A DNA stretch of 64,000 nucleotides, taken from Bacteroidales bacterium. GTDB lineage: Bacteria; Bacteroidota; Bacteroidia; Bacteroidales; UBA932. Positions 41,751 through 50,693 of the stretch are shown here, piece by piece. The stretch is taken from the NCBI GenBank assembly GCA_012522855.1, contig JAAYJQ010000029.1, forward strand, positions 1 to 64,000. Direction: 5' to 3'. A model generated the notes under the pieces. The model had not been told where the DNA came from. It searched no databases and saw only the letters and a program-made list of their open reading frames with translations. The position numbers were made by a program, and so were the translations under genes. Position 1 is the first letter of the stretch. Each line of letters opens with the position of its first letter.

Positions 41751-43148
41751 ATGGATCAGTCGATTCACAAAAAGTACAATTATTGGCAATGGAGAACGCT
41801 CATCATTTTGATGATTGGCTATGCGTTGTTCTATTTTGTCAGGAAGAATTTCAGCATCGTCATGCCTGCGCTGGAATCGGAATTGGGCATCAGCAAACTT
41901 CAATTGGGGATGTTTTTGACCCTCAACGGAATCATCTACGGCGTTTCCCGCTTCATCAACGGCTTCCTGGTGGACCGGATACGAGCGAAGCGGGTCATGA
42001 TGGCTTGCGGCCTCTTCCTGTCCGCCCTGGTAACGGTACTGATCGGGCTCAGCCCGCAGATGAACGGCCTGTTCCACTTTTTGGACGAGGAAGGGAAGGC
42101 GACGCTGGGATTGGTCTATTTCATCGGCAGCCTGTGGTTGATTAACGGCTATATGCAAGGTATGGGCTTTCCGCCCTGCTGCACCCTCATGGCCCATTGG
42201 ATCAAGCCTTCCGAACTGGCTACCAAGCAGTCCATCTGGAATACCTCCCATTCGATCGGAGCAGGACTGGTTGCTTTTCTCTGCGCGACGGTCATCCTGG
42301 GGACGTTTGGCTATGAGGCCTGGCAGTGGTGCTTCTTCATTCCGGCCATCCTGGCCTTTCTCGGCGTATTCCTGCTGCTTTTCGGTTTGAAGGATTCTCC
42401 TTCCGATGTCGGGCTGCCGAGTCCGGAAGCCTTGGATGAGCAGACGCCCGCCGAAGAAGTCCGGAAAGAGGATCCCGCTTTTGCGAAACGGGCCTATAAG
42501 CAGTTTGTGAAGAAGATGGTCTTCCAGAATCCGATGATCTGGATCCTTTCGCTTGCGAATTTCTGTGTCTACATCATCCGGTTCACAATCCTGGACTGGG
42601 GGGCAACCTTCCTGACCCAGCACAAGGGGCTGTCCATTCAGGCTGCCGGAAACACCGTGGCGGCTTCCGAGATCGTCGGCGGCATTATCGGCACCCTGCT
42701 GGCCGGGTGGGCAACTGACAGACTTTTCAAGAGCCGGGCGCACCGGACCAGTTTGCTGGGCCTGCTGGGGGCCACAATCTGTTTCCTGCTCTTCTGGCGG
42801 ATGCCGGCCGGCGCGAACATCTGGGCAATTATCTGCATTATCATGGCGAGTTTCTTTGTGTACATGCCGCAGGCCCTGATTGGTGTCGCCGCTTCGAATC
42901 AGGCGACGAAACGAGTGGCCTCCTCGGCGAACGGGCTTGTAGGCATATTCTGTTACGCCAGCACGGCGGTGTCCGGCATTCTGTTCGGCTATTTGGCTGA
43001 CAAGCTGGGATGGAACTCGGTTTTCGAGGTGGCGATCATCTTCGGCATCGTCGGCGTTGTCCTGTTGGCGATCATCTGGAAAGCTCCCGCCGACGGCTAT
43101 GCCAAGGCTGAGAAGATTCTCGCGGAACTGGACAAACCCTCCGCTTAG
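41751..43148 (+). CDS. OPA-family MFS transporter (GlpT/UhpT-like)
   Basis: 465 residues, 12 hydrophobic segments. The N-terminal pattern YNYWQWRTLIILMIGYALFY, FVRKNFSIVMPALESELG, and SRFINGFLVDRIRAKRVMMA, plus WNTSHSIGAGL, is typical of organophosphate:phosphate antiporters that import glycerol 3-phosphate, hexose phosphates or phosphoglycerate. The substrate cannot be chosen from sequence. Divergent from a HAD-IIA phosphatase. The window also encodes a periplasmic or surface GDPD, so glycerol 3-phosphate is an attractive candidate. Ends just before a 34-nt palindrome. Confidence 0.87.
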   Translation: MDQSIHKKYNYWQWRTLIILMIGYALFYFVRKNFSIVMPALESELGISKLQLGMFLTLNGIIYGVSRFINGFLVDRIRAKRVMMACGLFLSALVTVLIGLSPQMNGLFHFLDEEGKATLGLVYFIGSLWLINGYMQGMGFPPCCTLMAHWIKPSELATKQSIWNTSHSIGAGLVAFLCATVILGTFGYEAWQWCFFIPAILAFLGVFLLLFGLKDSPSDVGLPSPEALDEQTPAEEVRKEDPAFAKRAYKQFVKKMVFQNPMIWILSLANFCVYIIRFTILDWGATFLTQHKGLSIQAAGNTVAASEIVGGIIGTLLAGWATDRLFKSRAHRTSLLGLLGATICFLLFWRMPAGANIWAIICIIMASFFVYMPQALIGVAASNQATKRVASSANGLVGIFCYASTAVSGILFGYLADKLGWNSVFEVAIIFGIVGVVLLAIIWKAPADGYAKAEKILAELDKPSA

Positions 43149-43160
43149 CAAGCGTAATAC

Positions 43161-43194
43161 GCACAAAGGTGGCACCGCGGTGCCACCTTTGTGC
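43161..43194. terminator. 34-nt perfect palindrome between convergent genes (copy 2)
   Basis: GCACAAAGGTGGCACCG followed by its exact reverse complement. Lies between the transporter stop (43148) and the convergent carboxyltransferase stop (43206), fitting a bidirectional terminator. Shares CAAAGGTGGCAC with the hairpin at 9032-9061. Confidence 0.7.
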
Positions 43195-43205
43195 AGAAAT
43201 TCGTC

Positions 43206-45005
43206 CTAAGGGGCGCTTGCGTCAGACTCCACGAAGGCGACGATCTGGCCTTTGACGACCTTGTCGCCCTGCTTGCCGGTGGTGGCGACCACGCGGCCTG
43301 AAACCGCGGGGATCAGTTCCTCCATTCCGTAATAAGTCTGCACGTAGCCCATGGCCACTCCTGCCTCGACGGCGGTCCCGGCGATCGGCGCCGCGGAATC
43401 ATCCTTGACATCGAATTGCCAGAGGAGCTGTCCCTTGGCGGGGGCTTGTACGGGCACGGCGCGGGGATAGCGCTCGGCATAGTCTTCGACATTGAAAGCC
43501 GGCATCTCGACCACGGGACGGACCACGTTGATCGGCGCGCCCGCCTTGGCCTTGAGGTCGGCCAGTTCGGCGTTGAAACGTTCCTTGGCAATACCGCTCC
43601 GGTAGTCCCGGTACTGGCGCTCGTGCATGGCGAATTCGAAGAGTTCCTCCTGGTCCTCTCCTTCGTCCCAGCCTTCTTCCTTCATCATCTGCCGGAATTG
43701 CGGCAGTTCGTCCGGATACGGAGCCTGGGGGTCTCCTTCGTAAAATTCGAGATCCTTTTCCTTGGCGAGGGCGACGATCTCCGGGGCGAGCTCACCCGGC
43801 AGAATCCCCATCTTGCCGAGGATCATACCCCAGGTGTCCTTGTCGATGGTCGTCCAGCGGGGTTTCCCGTTCAGGGTGTTCAACAGATTCATCAAGGCTG
43901 TGTTTTTCACATACTGGCTGAACGGGGTTACGAGAGGCGGATAGCCCAGACGCGGCCAGACATATTCCACTTCCTGGAACAGTTTTACCATCAAGCTGTC
44001 CAGGCTGACTTCCGGACGTCCGTGCGCTCGTTGGGCAGCGTTGATCGCTCCTTGGAAGCCCTTCAGGTCGGCCATCATCGAACCCATCATCCCGCCCGGA
44101 AGGCCGCAGCCTACGAGCAGGGAACTCATCTTGGCATTGGAAGGATCGATCCAGTAGCCCAGAAAATCGTCCATGAATTTCTGGGTCAACCGGCGTACCT
44201 CCATGTAGGCATCCATATTCAGATCTTTCACGAGGAATCCGTCTGCCTTTATCATTTCGCGGATGGTGATCACGTCGGGATGCACCTTGCCCCAGGAAAG
44301 CGGCTCGACGGCCACGTCCAGCACGTCGGCGCCGGCGCGGGCGACTTCCAGCATGGAAGCCGGGGAAAAACCGGGTCCTGTGTGCCCGTGGTATTGGACG
44401 AGAAGATGGGGATATTTCTTCTTGATGTCGCGCACCAGCCTGCCGAGGACGGTAGGACGACCGATGCCGGCCATGTCCTTGAGACAGATCTCATCTGCGC
44501 CCGCCGCCACGACCTTGTCCACGATGCCCATGTAGTACGCGACCGTATGGACCGGAGAATGCGTAATGGAGAGCGCTACCTGCGAGATCATACCGCCTTT
44601 CTTGGCAAGATCCACTGACCGGGTCAGGTTCCGGTAGTCGTTGAGTCCGCAGAAGGATCGGGCGATGTCCGTCCCTTGCTTTTTCTTCACCTTGAACATC
44701 AAAGCCCTGACATCCGCAGGAACCGGATTCATCCGCAAGGCATTGAGGCCTCTTTCCAGCATGTGTGTCTGGATGCCTGCCTTGCGCAAAGGGGCTGTCC
44801 ATTTGCGGACGGCGACGTTCGGATTCTCGCCGAACAGGAGATTGACCTGTTCGAAGGCGCCTCCGTTGGTCTCAACGCGGTCGAAACATCCCATGTCGAC
44901 AATCGCGGGAGCGACTTCAACCAATTGGTCCACGCGCGGAACATACTTGCCCGAGGATTGCCACATATCCCTGTACACCAGGGAGAACTTTATTTCTCTT
45001 GCCAT
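43206..45005 (-). CDS. Pyruvate carboxylase/oxaloacetate decarboxylase-type carboxyltransferase with atypical biotinyl domain
   Basis: 599 residues. HMGL-like carboxyltransferase TIM barrel: KFSLVYRDMWQSSGKYVPRV, LERGLNALRMNPVP, ICLKDMAGIGRPTVLG, VQYHGHTGPGFSPASMLEV. These include the metal and substrate residues K-D-M and H-x-H. A PYC_OADA-like domain follows (about 290-470), then a biotinyl-type fold at the C-terminus (about 525-595). Where the biotin attachment motif AMKM is expected the sequence reads QTYYGMEELIPAVSGRV, without the lysine. It may work with a separate carrier protein or not be biotin-dependent. No biotin carboxylase gene is adjacent. Monocistronic. Confidence 0.88.
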   Translation of the reverse strand: MAREIKFSLVYRDMWQSSGKYVPRVDQLVEVAPAIVDMGCFDRVETNGGAFEQVNLLFGENPNVAVRKWTAPLRKAGIQTHMLERGLNALRMNPVPADVRALMFKVKKKQGTDIARSFCGLNDYRNLTRSVDLAKKGGMISQVALSITHSPVHTVAYYMGIVDKVVAAGADEICLKDMAGIGRPTVLGRLVRDIKKKYPHLLVQYHGHTGPGFSPASMLEVARAGADVLDVAVEPLSWGKVHPDVITIREMIKADGFLVKDLNMDAYMEVRRLTQKFMDDFLGYWIDPSNAKMSSLLVGCGLPGGMMGSMMADLKGFQGAINAAQRAHGRPEVSLDSLMVKLFQEVEYVWPRLGYPPLVTPFSQYVKNTALMNLLNTLNGKPRWTTIDKDTWGMILGKMGILPGELAPEIVALAKEKDLEFYEGDPQAPYPDELPQFRQMMKEEGWDEGEDQEELFEFAMHERQYRDYRSGIAKERFNAELADLKAKAGAPINVVRPVVEMPAFNVEDYAERYPRAVPVQAPAKGQLLWQFDVKDDSAAPIAGTAVEAGVAMGYVQTYYGMEELIPAVSGRVVATTGKQGDKVVKGQIVAFVESDASAP

Positions 45006-45050
45006 AAGTCTTGTGTATATATTTGTAAGTCGTTAGGATTTTCCATTTCG

Positions 45051-45058
45051 CAAAGATA
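45051..45058 (-). promoter_or_regulatory. -7 box (TATCTTTG) of the carboxyltransferase gene
   Basis: CAAAGATA on the plus strand, reading TATCTTTG toward 45005, 45 nt before the start. Confidence 0.6.
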
Positions 45059-45090
45059 CTTATTTTATTTTTTTAGGTAGAGAAAATCGC

Positions 45091-45098
45091 TAAATTTG
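45091..45098 (+). promoter_or_regulatory. -7 box (TAAATTTG) of the SPOR/M28/leuS operon
   Basis: Consensus box ending 6 nt before ATG 45105; predicts a leaderless or very short leader mRNA. Confidence 0.55.
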
Positions 45099-45104
45099 TA
45101 ACTT

Positions 45105-45626
45105 ATGTTCAAGACGTGTAAAATATTGATTCTCGCGGCTGTCGTGGCCATGCTGGCGACCGGTTGCGATTTCTTTCGCAAAATCGCCGGCAGACCGACC
45201 TCCGAGGACATTGCGGCGAAGGTTGAACGGATCCGCGCTGAGGCGCGTGCCCTTGAGGCGGCTCGGCTGGATTCCCTGCGGAAAGCTGAAAAGCACCGGG
45301 CAGATTCCATCGCGGTGATGGATTCCATCCGCAAGGAAGGGCAGCGTTCGCTGCCGCCGGAACGGCTGGGCGGGCTGACCGTCGCCAACCTGCCGGCACG
45401 ATATTATCTGGTTGTCGGGGCCTTTGTCGACATGGGTAATGCCGAGCGCTACAGCGACTATTTTTCGGAGCAGGGCTACCCTGCCGAAATCATCGCTTTC
45501 CGGAACGGCTACAATGTAGTAGCCGTCGGGAAAACAAACGATATCACCGAAATCTACGCGTCGCTACAGAAATTGAAAAGGCAGGATTTTTGCCCATCGA
45601 ATGTCTGGATTTTAACGAACGAATAA
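45105..45626 (+). CDS. SPOR-domain lipoprotein
   Basis: 173 residues. Signal peptide with lipobox LATGC (Cys about 21). An Arg/Glu/Ala-rich helical stretch (about 32-75, probably coiled) leads to a C-terminal SPOR domain: RYYLVVGAFVDMGNAERYSD, YPAEIIAFRNGYNVVAVGK, CPSNVWIL. Likely binds peptidoglycan from a lipid anchor. First gene of a run with the M28-like protein and leuS. Confidence 0.82.
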   Translation: MFKTCKILILAAVVAMLATGCDFFRKIAGRPTSEDIAAKVERIRAEARALEAARLDSLRKAEKHRADSIAVMDSIRKEGQRSLPPERLGGLTVANLPARYYLVVGAFVDMGNAERYSDYFSEQGYPAEIIAFRNGYNVVAVGKTNDITEIYASLQKLKRQDFCPSNVWILTNE

Positions 45627-45627
45627 A

Positions 45628-46989
45628 ATGAAAGTCAGACTTTCCCGGCTTACGCTCTGCCTGTGCTTCTTATTCGTCGCTTTTCCTGCCGCCGCGCAAT
45701 TCCGAACCGGAGCTTCCTATCAAGACCTGAACGACAGCGAAACGGTCCGCGCCTTCAAGGGGCACGTTTCCTTTCTGTCCGCCGCTATTCTCGAGGGCCG
45801 CAAAGCCGGTTCTGAAGGAGAAAGGTTGGCTGCGGAATATTTCTCCGACAAGTTGAAAGAATATGGTGTCGACATCCTGACCGGTCCGGACGGCGACCCC
45901 TTCGGATTGCGGCAGGAAGACGGGGATACCCTCACTTCCCGCAACGTGGTCGGCTTTCTGCCGGGAGGAGACAAGTCGCTGCGGGACCGGTATATTGTGA
46001 TCGGTGCCCGGATGGACAATCTGGGAACCAGAACCTTGACCGTGGACGGAAGCCCTGTCGAAAGGATTTATTACGGGGCGAACGGAAACGCTTCCGGAAT
46101 GGCTATGCTGCTGGAACTCGCCCGGATGCTGAGGACAAACCGGATGCTGCTCCGCCGCTCTGTGCTCTTGGTCGGATTCGGGGCCTCCCTGGAAACCTTC
46201 GCGGGATCCTGGTATTTCCTCAACAGAGCCTTTACGGAGGTAGACAAGATCGACGCCATGATCAATCTGGACATGGTGGGAACCGGCACAGGAGGTTTCT
46301 ATGCGTATTCTTCCTCGAATGCGGACATGAATGCGATCGTGGAGGCCCTTTCCCGGGAACTGCAGCCGATTCAACCGGAGATTACCGCGGCGGAGCCGTA
46401 TCCTTCGGATCACCGGGCTTTCTACGACAAGGAGATCCCTTCCATCTGCTTCACTACAGGAAGATATCAGGAATATGGAACCGAACGGGACACCCAGTCC
46501 ATCCTTGATTACGAAGCCATGGAACGGGAACTGGAATATGTATACAATTATTCCCTCTCGCTCGCCAACGGGCCGAAACCGATTTTCAATCCTGCCGAGA
46601 CGCTGCGGTCGCCAGGGAAGACTGACGCCGTACCCTATTACGACTGCGATGTCCGGCCCACCTTCCTCGGCAGCCCGGATCCCCGGGTCTTCCTGCAAAA
46701 GTGGGTGTATACCTACATGAAATACCCGGACCAAGCGGTCAAGAACGGGATTCAAGGCCGTGTCCTTGTGGGTTTTGTCATCGATGAATCCGGCAAAGTC
46801 CGGGATGTGAAGGTGCTTCGCGGCGTCGATCCGCTCCTGGACGACGAAGCGGTCCGGGTGGTTTCCGCATCGCCGGACTGGAAACCGGGACGGCTGCAAG
46901 GGGAGAAAGTACGAGCCGCGATGTCGCTCTACATCGAGTTCCGGCTCGAAAAGAATAGTACGTGGGGCTTCAAAAGGCATCAAAATTAG
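45628..46989 (+). CDS. M28 peptidase-like protein fused to a TonB C-terminal domain (probably inactive)
   Basis: 453 residues with a Sec signal peptide (ends about AAAQF). Residues about 30-315 have the M28 fold: HVSFLSAAILEGRKAGSEGE, VIGARMDNLG, GANGNASGMAMLLELARML, INLDMVGTGTG, SDHRAFYDKEIPS. Compared with the canonical ligands, the first histidine of GAHxD is Arg, the bridging Asp in GADDNASG is Asn/Gly, the catalytic Glu-Glu becomes Ser-Leu (GASLETFAGS), and the last His is not evident. A TonB_C domain follows (about 350-450: YPDQAVKNGIQGRVLVGFVI). A catalytically dead periplasmic binding or partner protein is likely. Confidence 0.8.
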   Translation: MKVRLSRLTLCLCFLFVAFPAAAQFRTGASYQDLNDSETVRAFKGHVSFLSAAILEGRKAGSEGERLAAEYFSDKLKEYGVDILTGPDGDPFGLRQEDGDTLTSRNVVGFLPGGDKSLRDRYIVIGARMDNLGTRTLTVDGSPVERIYYGANGNASGMAMLLELARMLRTNRMLLRRSVLLVGFGASLETFAGSWYFLNRAFTEVDKIDAMINLDMVGTGTGGFYAYSSSNADMNAIVEALSRELQPIQPEITAAEPYPSDHRAFYDKEIPSICFTTGRYQEYGTERDTQSILDYEAMERELEYVYNYSLSLANGPKPIFNPAETLRSPGKTDAVPYYDCDVRPTFLGSPDPRVFLQKWVYTYMKYPDQAVKNGIQGRVLVGFVIDESGKVRDVKVLRGVDPLLDDEAVRVVSASPDWKPGRLQGEKVRAAMSLYIEFRLEKNSTWGFKRHQN

Positions 46990-46998
46990 GAGAATCAT

Positions 46999-49764
46999 AT
47001 GGATTACAATTTCAAGGAGATAGAAAAGAAATGGCAGGCCTATTGGGCAGAAAACCAAACCTTCAAGACGGAAATAGACCCTTCCAAGCCCAAGTATTAC
47101 GTGCTGGATATGTTTCCATATCCTTCGGGGGCCGGTCTGCATGTCGGCCATCCGCTCGGCTACATCGCCAGCGATATCTATTCCCGGTACAAGCGGCTCA
47201 AGGGATTTCAGGTTCTGCATCCCATGGGGTACGATGCTTTCGGCCTTCCCGCCGAGCAATATGCCATCCAGACCGGACAGCATCCCGAGGTTACCACGAC
47301 AAACAATATTAACCGCTACCGGTCTCAGATGGACCGGATCGGCTTCTCCTATGACTGGGATCGGGAGGTGCGTACCTGTGATCCCGGGTACTACAAATGG
47401 ACACAATGGGCGTTCTTGAAGATGTTCGGATCCTGGTACGACCGCTCAGCCGGGAAAGCTCGCCCGATCGAAGAACTGGTCCAGGCCTTTGAGCGAGGCG
47501 GCAGCAGGGCTGCGGATGCGGCTTGCAGCGAGGATATGGCGTTTTCGGCGAAACAATGGAAGGCGTATTCCGATCGCGAGAAAAGCGACGTGCTGATGAA
47601 TTACCGCATCGCCTATCAAGGCGAGACCGCCGTCAATTGGTGCGCAGATCTGGGTACCGTTCTGGCCAACGACGAAGTAAAGGACGGCCTGAGCGTACGC
47701 GGGGGATTTCCCGTGGAACAGAAGAAGATGAAGCAGTGGCAACTCCGCGTTTCGGCGTATGCCGGCCGGCTTTTGGACGGGCTGGACAAGATCGACTGGA
47801 CAGATTCTCTCAAGGAAATACAGCGAAACTGGATCGGTCGCTCCGAGGGCGCGGAAGTCGTGTTCAAGTGCTGGAACGGCGTTACGGAGCACGATGTGAC
47901 CATCTTTACCACCCGCGTGGACACCATCTTCGGAGTCACCTTCATGGTTCTGGCCCCGGAGAGCGATTTGGTGGACATCCTGACTGCCCCGGAATGCAAA
48001 GCCGAAGTAGAAGCGTACCTGGCCTATGTCCGCAAGAAGACAGAGCGTGAGCGGATCGCTGAAACAAAGACCGTGACCGGTGTGTTCAGCGGCTCGTATG
48101 GCATAAACCCCTTTACCGGCGAAAAAGTGCCGATCTGGATTTCCGAATATGTGCTGGCCGGCTACGGAACCGGAGCCATCATGGCCGTCCCCGCCCACGA
48201 CAGCCGTGACTATGCGTTCGCCAGGAAATTCGGTCTGCCTGTAGTGCCCATCATCGAGGGATGCGACGTGTCGCAGGAAAGTTTCGATGCAAAAGAGGGC
48301 AGGATGTGCAATTCCGGTTTCTTGAACGGTCTGGAGGTGAAGGAGGCCATCCCTGCCGCCATCGACTATGTCGAGAAAGAAGGGCTTGGCCGCCGCAAAG
48401 TCAACTACCGGCTCCGCGATGCCATCTTCAGCCGGCAACGGTACTGGGGAGAACCATTCCCGATCTACCACAAGGACGGGATTCCGACCCCGGTCGCCTT
48501 CGAGGATCTCCCCCTTCGACTGCCTGAGATCGATGCGTTCAAACCGACCGAGAGCGGAGAACCCCCTCTCGCGCGGGCGAAGAATTGGACTTATCGCGGC
48601 TATCCGCTTGAAACCAGCACGATGCCGGGCTTCGCAGGTTCCAGCGCCTACTACCTCCGCTACATGGATCCGCACAACGAACAGGCGCTCGTCAGCAAGG
48701 AAGCGAATGCCTATTGGCGGGATGTGGATCTGTACATCGGCGGTACCGAACATGCGACCGGGCATCTCATCTATTCCCGTTTCTGGAACAAGTTCCTCTA
48801 CGACCTGGGCTATGTCTGCGAAGACGAACCCTTCCGGAAACTCATCAACCAGGGCATGATCCAGGGACGCTCTTCCTTTGTCTACAGGGTAGTCGGTACC
48901 AACCGGTTCGTTTCTTTGGGTCTGAAGGATCAGTACGAGACCACCGAAATCCATGTGGACATCAACCTTGTCCGCAACGATCGGCTCGATCTTGCAGGAT
49001 TCAAGGCCTCGAGACCGGAATACGCCGATGCCGAATTCATACTCGAAAACGGGGAATATGTCTGCGGCTGGGCCGTGGAAAAGATGAGCAAGAGTATGTT
49101 CAACGTGGTCAATCCCGACAAGATCTGCGACGATTACGGCGCGGACACCCTTCGTCTCTACGAGATGTTTCTGGGTCCGCTGGAGCAGTCCAAGCCTTGG
49201 GACACCCAGGGAATCGACGGGGTCCACCGCTTTCTTCGGAAGTTCTGGAGACTGTTTTATGAAGACGGCACCCTTTCCGTTTCCGAGGAAAAGGCCTCGC
49301 GCGCGGAACTGAAGGTGCTCCACAAGCTGATCGGCAAGGAGCAGGCTGACATCGAAGCGTTTTCTTTCAATACGACGGTGAGCGCCTTCATGATCGCTGT
49401 GAATGAACTCGGGGAACTCCGTTGTCGCAAACGCGAAATCCTCGAACCGATGACGGTGCTGCTTTCACCCTTCGCCCCGCACATCGCCGAGGAACTCTGG
49501 CGCGCGCTCGGCCATACCGAAAGCATTACCTATGCGCGTTTCCCGGAATTCGACCCGGCTTTGGCTGCCGAAGACACCGTAACCTATCCGGTTTCCTTCA
49601 ACGGCAAGATGCGCTTTACCATCGACCTTCCCAAATCGCTGGCGGCGGCCGAGGTGGAGTCGAGCATCCGCGCCCTCGATCAGACGGCCCGTTACACGGA
49701 GGGAAAACAAGTGGTCAAGGTTATCGTCGTCCCTGGAAAAATCGTCAATTTTGTTTTGAAATAG
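46999..49764 (+). CDS. leuS: Leucyl-tRNA synthetase
   Basis: 921 residues. Class I signature [13 protein letters not shown] (HIGH-type) at about residue 38, a large CP1 editing domain (about 225-420, with [19 protein letters not shown]), a [22 protein letters not shown] loop at about 694, and an anticodon-binding C-domain. Charges tRNA-Leu in the cytoplasm. 9 nt after the M28-like gene and 8 nt before the first yitT gene, all on the same strand. Confidence 0.97.
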   Translation: MDYNFKEIEKKWQAYWAENQTFKTEIDPSKPKYYVLDMFPYPSGAGLHVGHPLGYIASDIYSRYKRLKGFQVLHPMGYDAFGLPAEQYAIQTGQHPEVTTTNNINRYRSQMDRIGFSYDWDREVRTCDPGYYKWTQWAFLKMFGSWYDRSAGKARPIEELVQAFERGGSRAADAACSEDMAFSAKQWKAYSDREKSDVLMNYRIAYQGETAVNWCADLGTVLANDEVKDGLSVRGGFPVEQKKMKQWQLRVSAYAGRLLDGLDKIDWTDSLKEIQRNWIGRSEGAEVVFKCWNGVTEHDVTIFTTRVDTIFGVTFMVLAPESDLVDILTAPECKAEVEAYLAYVRKKTERERIAETKTVTGVFSGSYGINPFTGEKVPIWISEYVLAGYGTGAIMAVPAHDSRDYAFARKFGLPVVPIIEGCDVSQESFDAKEGRMCNSGFLNGLEVKEAIPAAIDYVEKEGLGRRKVNYRLRDAIFSRQRYWGEPFPIYHKDGIPTPVAFEDLPLRLPEIDAFKPTESGEPPLARAKNWTYRGYPLETSTMPGFAGSSAYYLRYMDPHNEQALVSKEANAYWRDVDLYIGGTEHATGHLIYSRFWNKFLYDLGYVCEDEPFRKLINQGMIQGRSSFVYRVVGTNRFVSLGLKDQYETTEIHVDINLVRNDRLDLAGFKASRPEYADAEFILENGEYVCGWAVEKMSKSMFNVVNPDKICDDYGADTLRLYEMFLGPLEQSKPWDTQGIDGVHRFLRKFWRLFYEDGTLSVSEEKASRAELKVLHKLIGKEQADIEAFSFNTTVSAFMIAVNELGELRCRKREILEPMTVLLSPFAPHIAEELWRALGHTESITYARFPEFDPALAAEDTVTYPVSFNGKMRFTIDLPKSLAAAEVESSIRALDQTARYTEGKQVVKVIVVPGKIVNFVLK

Positions 49765-49772
49765 CACGCAAT

Positions 49773-50693
49773 ATGACTTCCTCCTTTTCCACACCTAACA
49801 AATGGTTTTCAATGCTGTCCGACTACCTGGTCATTACCTTCGGAGTGGCCTTGTATGCGTATGGTTGGGCAGGCATGCTGATTCCGAACGGAGTCGCCAG
49901 CGGAGGACTTACCGGTGCCTGTACGATTCTCAATTTCGCGACCGGTATCCCCGTATCGTTGTCCTATATCGTCGTCAATGCAGGCCTGCTGTTGTTCGGA
50001 TTCCTGATTCTCGGCAACGCCTTCGGTTTCAAGACGATCTTCGCCATCCTTTGCTCGACCCTTTTTCTGGATCTGTTCGAGCGGTGGGAAGCCTCCCACA
50101 TGTTCTTTTCCGACAAACTGCTGCTTGTGGTTGTAGCGGCGATCATCGAATCGATCGGACTCGCCGCAGTCTTCGTCCGAGGCGGGAGCACGGGCGGAAC
50201 TGATATCATAGCATTGATTGTCAATAAATTCTGGCCTGTTACTCTTGGCAAGGTTTTCATCCTGCTGGATGTCTTTATCATCGCTTCGGTGTTGCTTGTT
50301 CCGGGAAAGACCGTTGAGGACATGGTGTACGGATATGTCGCTATGGTCATCTTCTCGGTCATGGTCGACTGGGTTATGCTTGGCCGGAAATCTACCTGCC
50401 AGATCCTGGTGTTTTCCGATCACTATCAGGAGATCGCCGATCAGATCCTGCTCCAACTGGAACGGGGAGTTACAGCCTTGGATGCCACCGGTTGGTATAC
50501 CGGCGCTGACCGGAAAGTCCTGCTCATCCTGATCCGCAAACGGGAACTCAGGGACATCACCCGGCTGATCAAATCCATCGATCATACAGCCTTCGTGTCC
50601 GTTTCCGATGCCAGCAGCGTGTACGGAGAAGGTTTCGATGAAATCAAAACCGGCGTAAATTTAAAAAAGAAAAAAGAATTGAAAGATGCCTGA
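49773..50693 (+). CDS. YitT family membrane protein (first of tandem pair)
   Basis: 306 residues from ATG 49773 (MTSSFSTPNKWFSMLSDYLV); open frame further upstream lies inside leuS. Five or six membrane segments (about 15-215) of the YitT/DUF161 type (LIPNGVASGGLTGACTIL, RGGSTGGTDIIALIVNKFWP), then a C-terminal DUF2179 domain (about 220-300: VLVFSDHYQEIADQILLQL, GRKVLLILIRKREL-like). Function of the family is not established. Overlaps the next yitT by 8 nt. Confidence 0.9.
   Translation: MTSSFSTPNKWFSMLSDYLVITFGVALYAYGWAGMLIPNGVASGGLTGACTILNFATGIPVSLSYIVVNAGLLLFGFLILGNAFGFKTIFAILCSTLFLDLFERWEASHMFFSDKLLLVVVAAIIESIGLAAVFVRGGSTGGTDIIALIVNKFWPVTLGKVFILLDVFIIASVLLVPGKTVEDMVYGYVAMVIFSVMVDWVMLGRKSTCQILVFSDHYQEIADQILLQLERGVTALDATGWYTGADRKVLLILIRKRELRDITRLIKSIDHTAFVSVSDASSVYGEGFDEIKTGVNLKKKKELKDA

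Noticed and set aside
41709..43175. Long open frame on the minus strand across the OPA transporter
   Set aside because: It is antisense to a clearly conserved membrane transporter; its translation is low-complexity charged sequence typical of an antisense frame in G+C-rich codons.
47446..49323. 625-codon open frame antisense to leuS
   Set aside because: leuS has all synthetase motifs in the opposite strand; the antisense frame shows no recognisable domain or start context.
49422..49772. Upstream extension of the first YitT protein
   Set aside because: The extension overlaps the 3' part of leuS in another frame; YitT similarity begins at the ATG at 49773.
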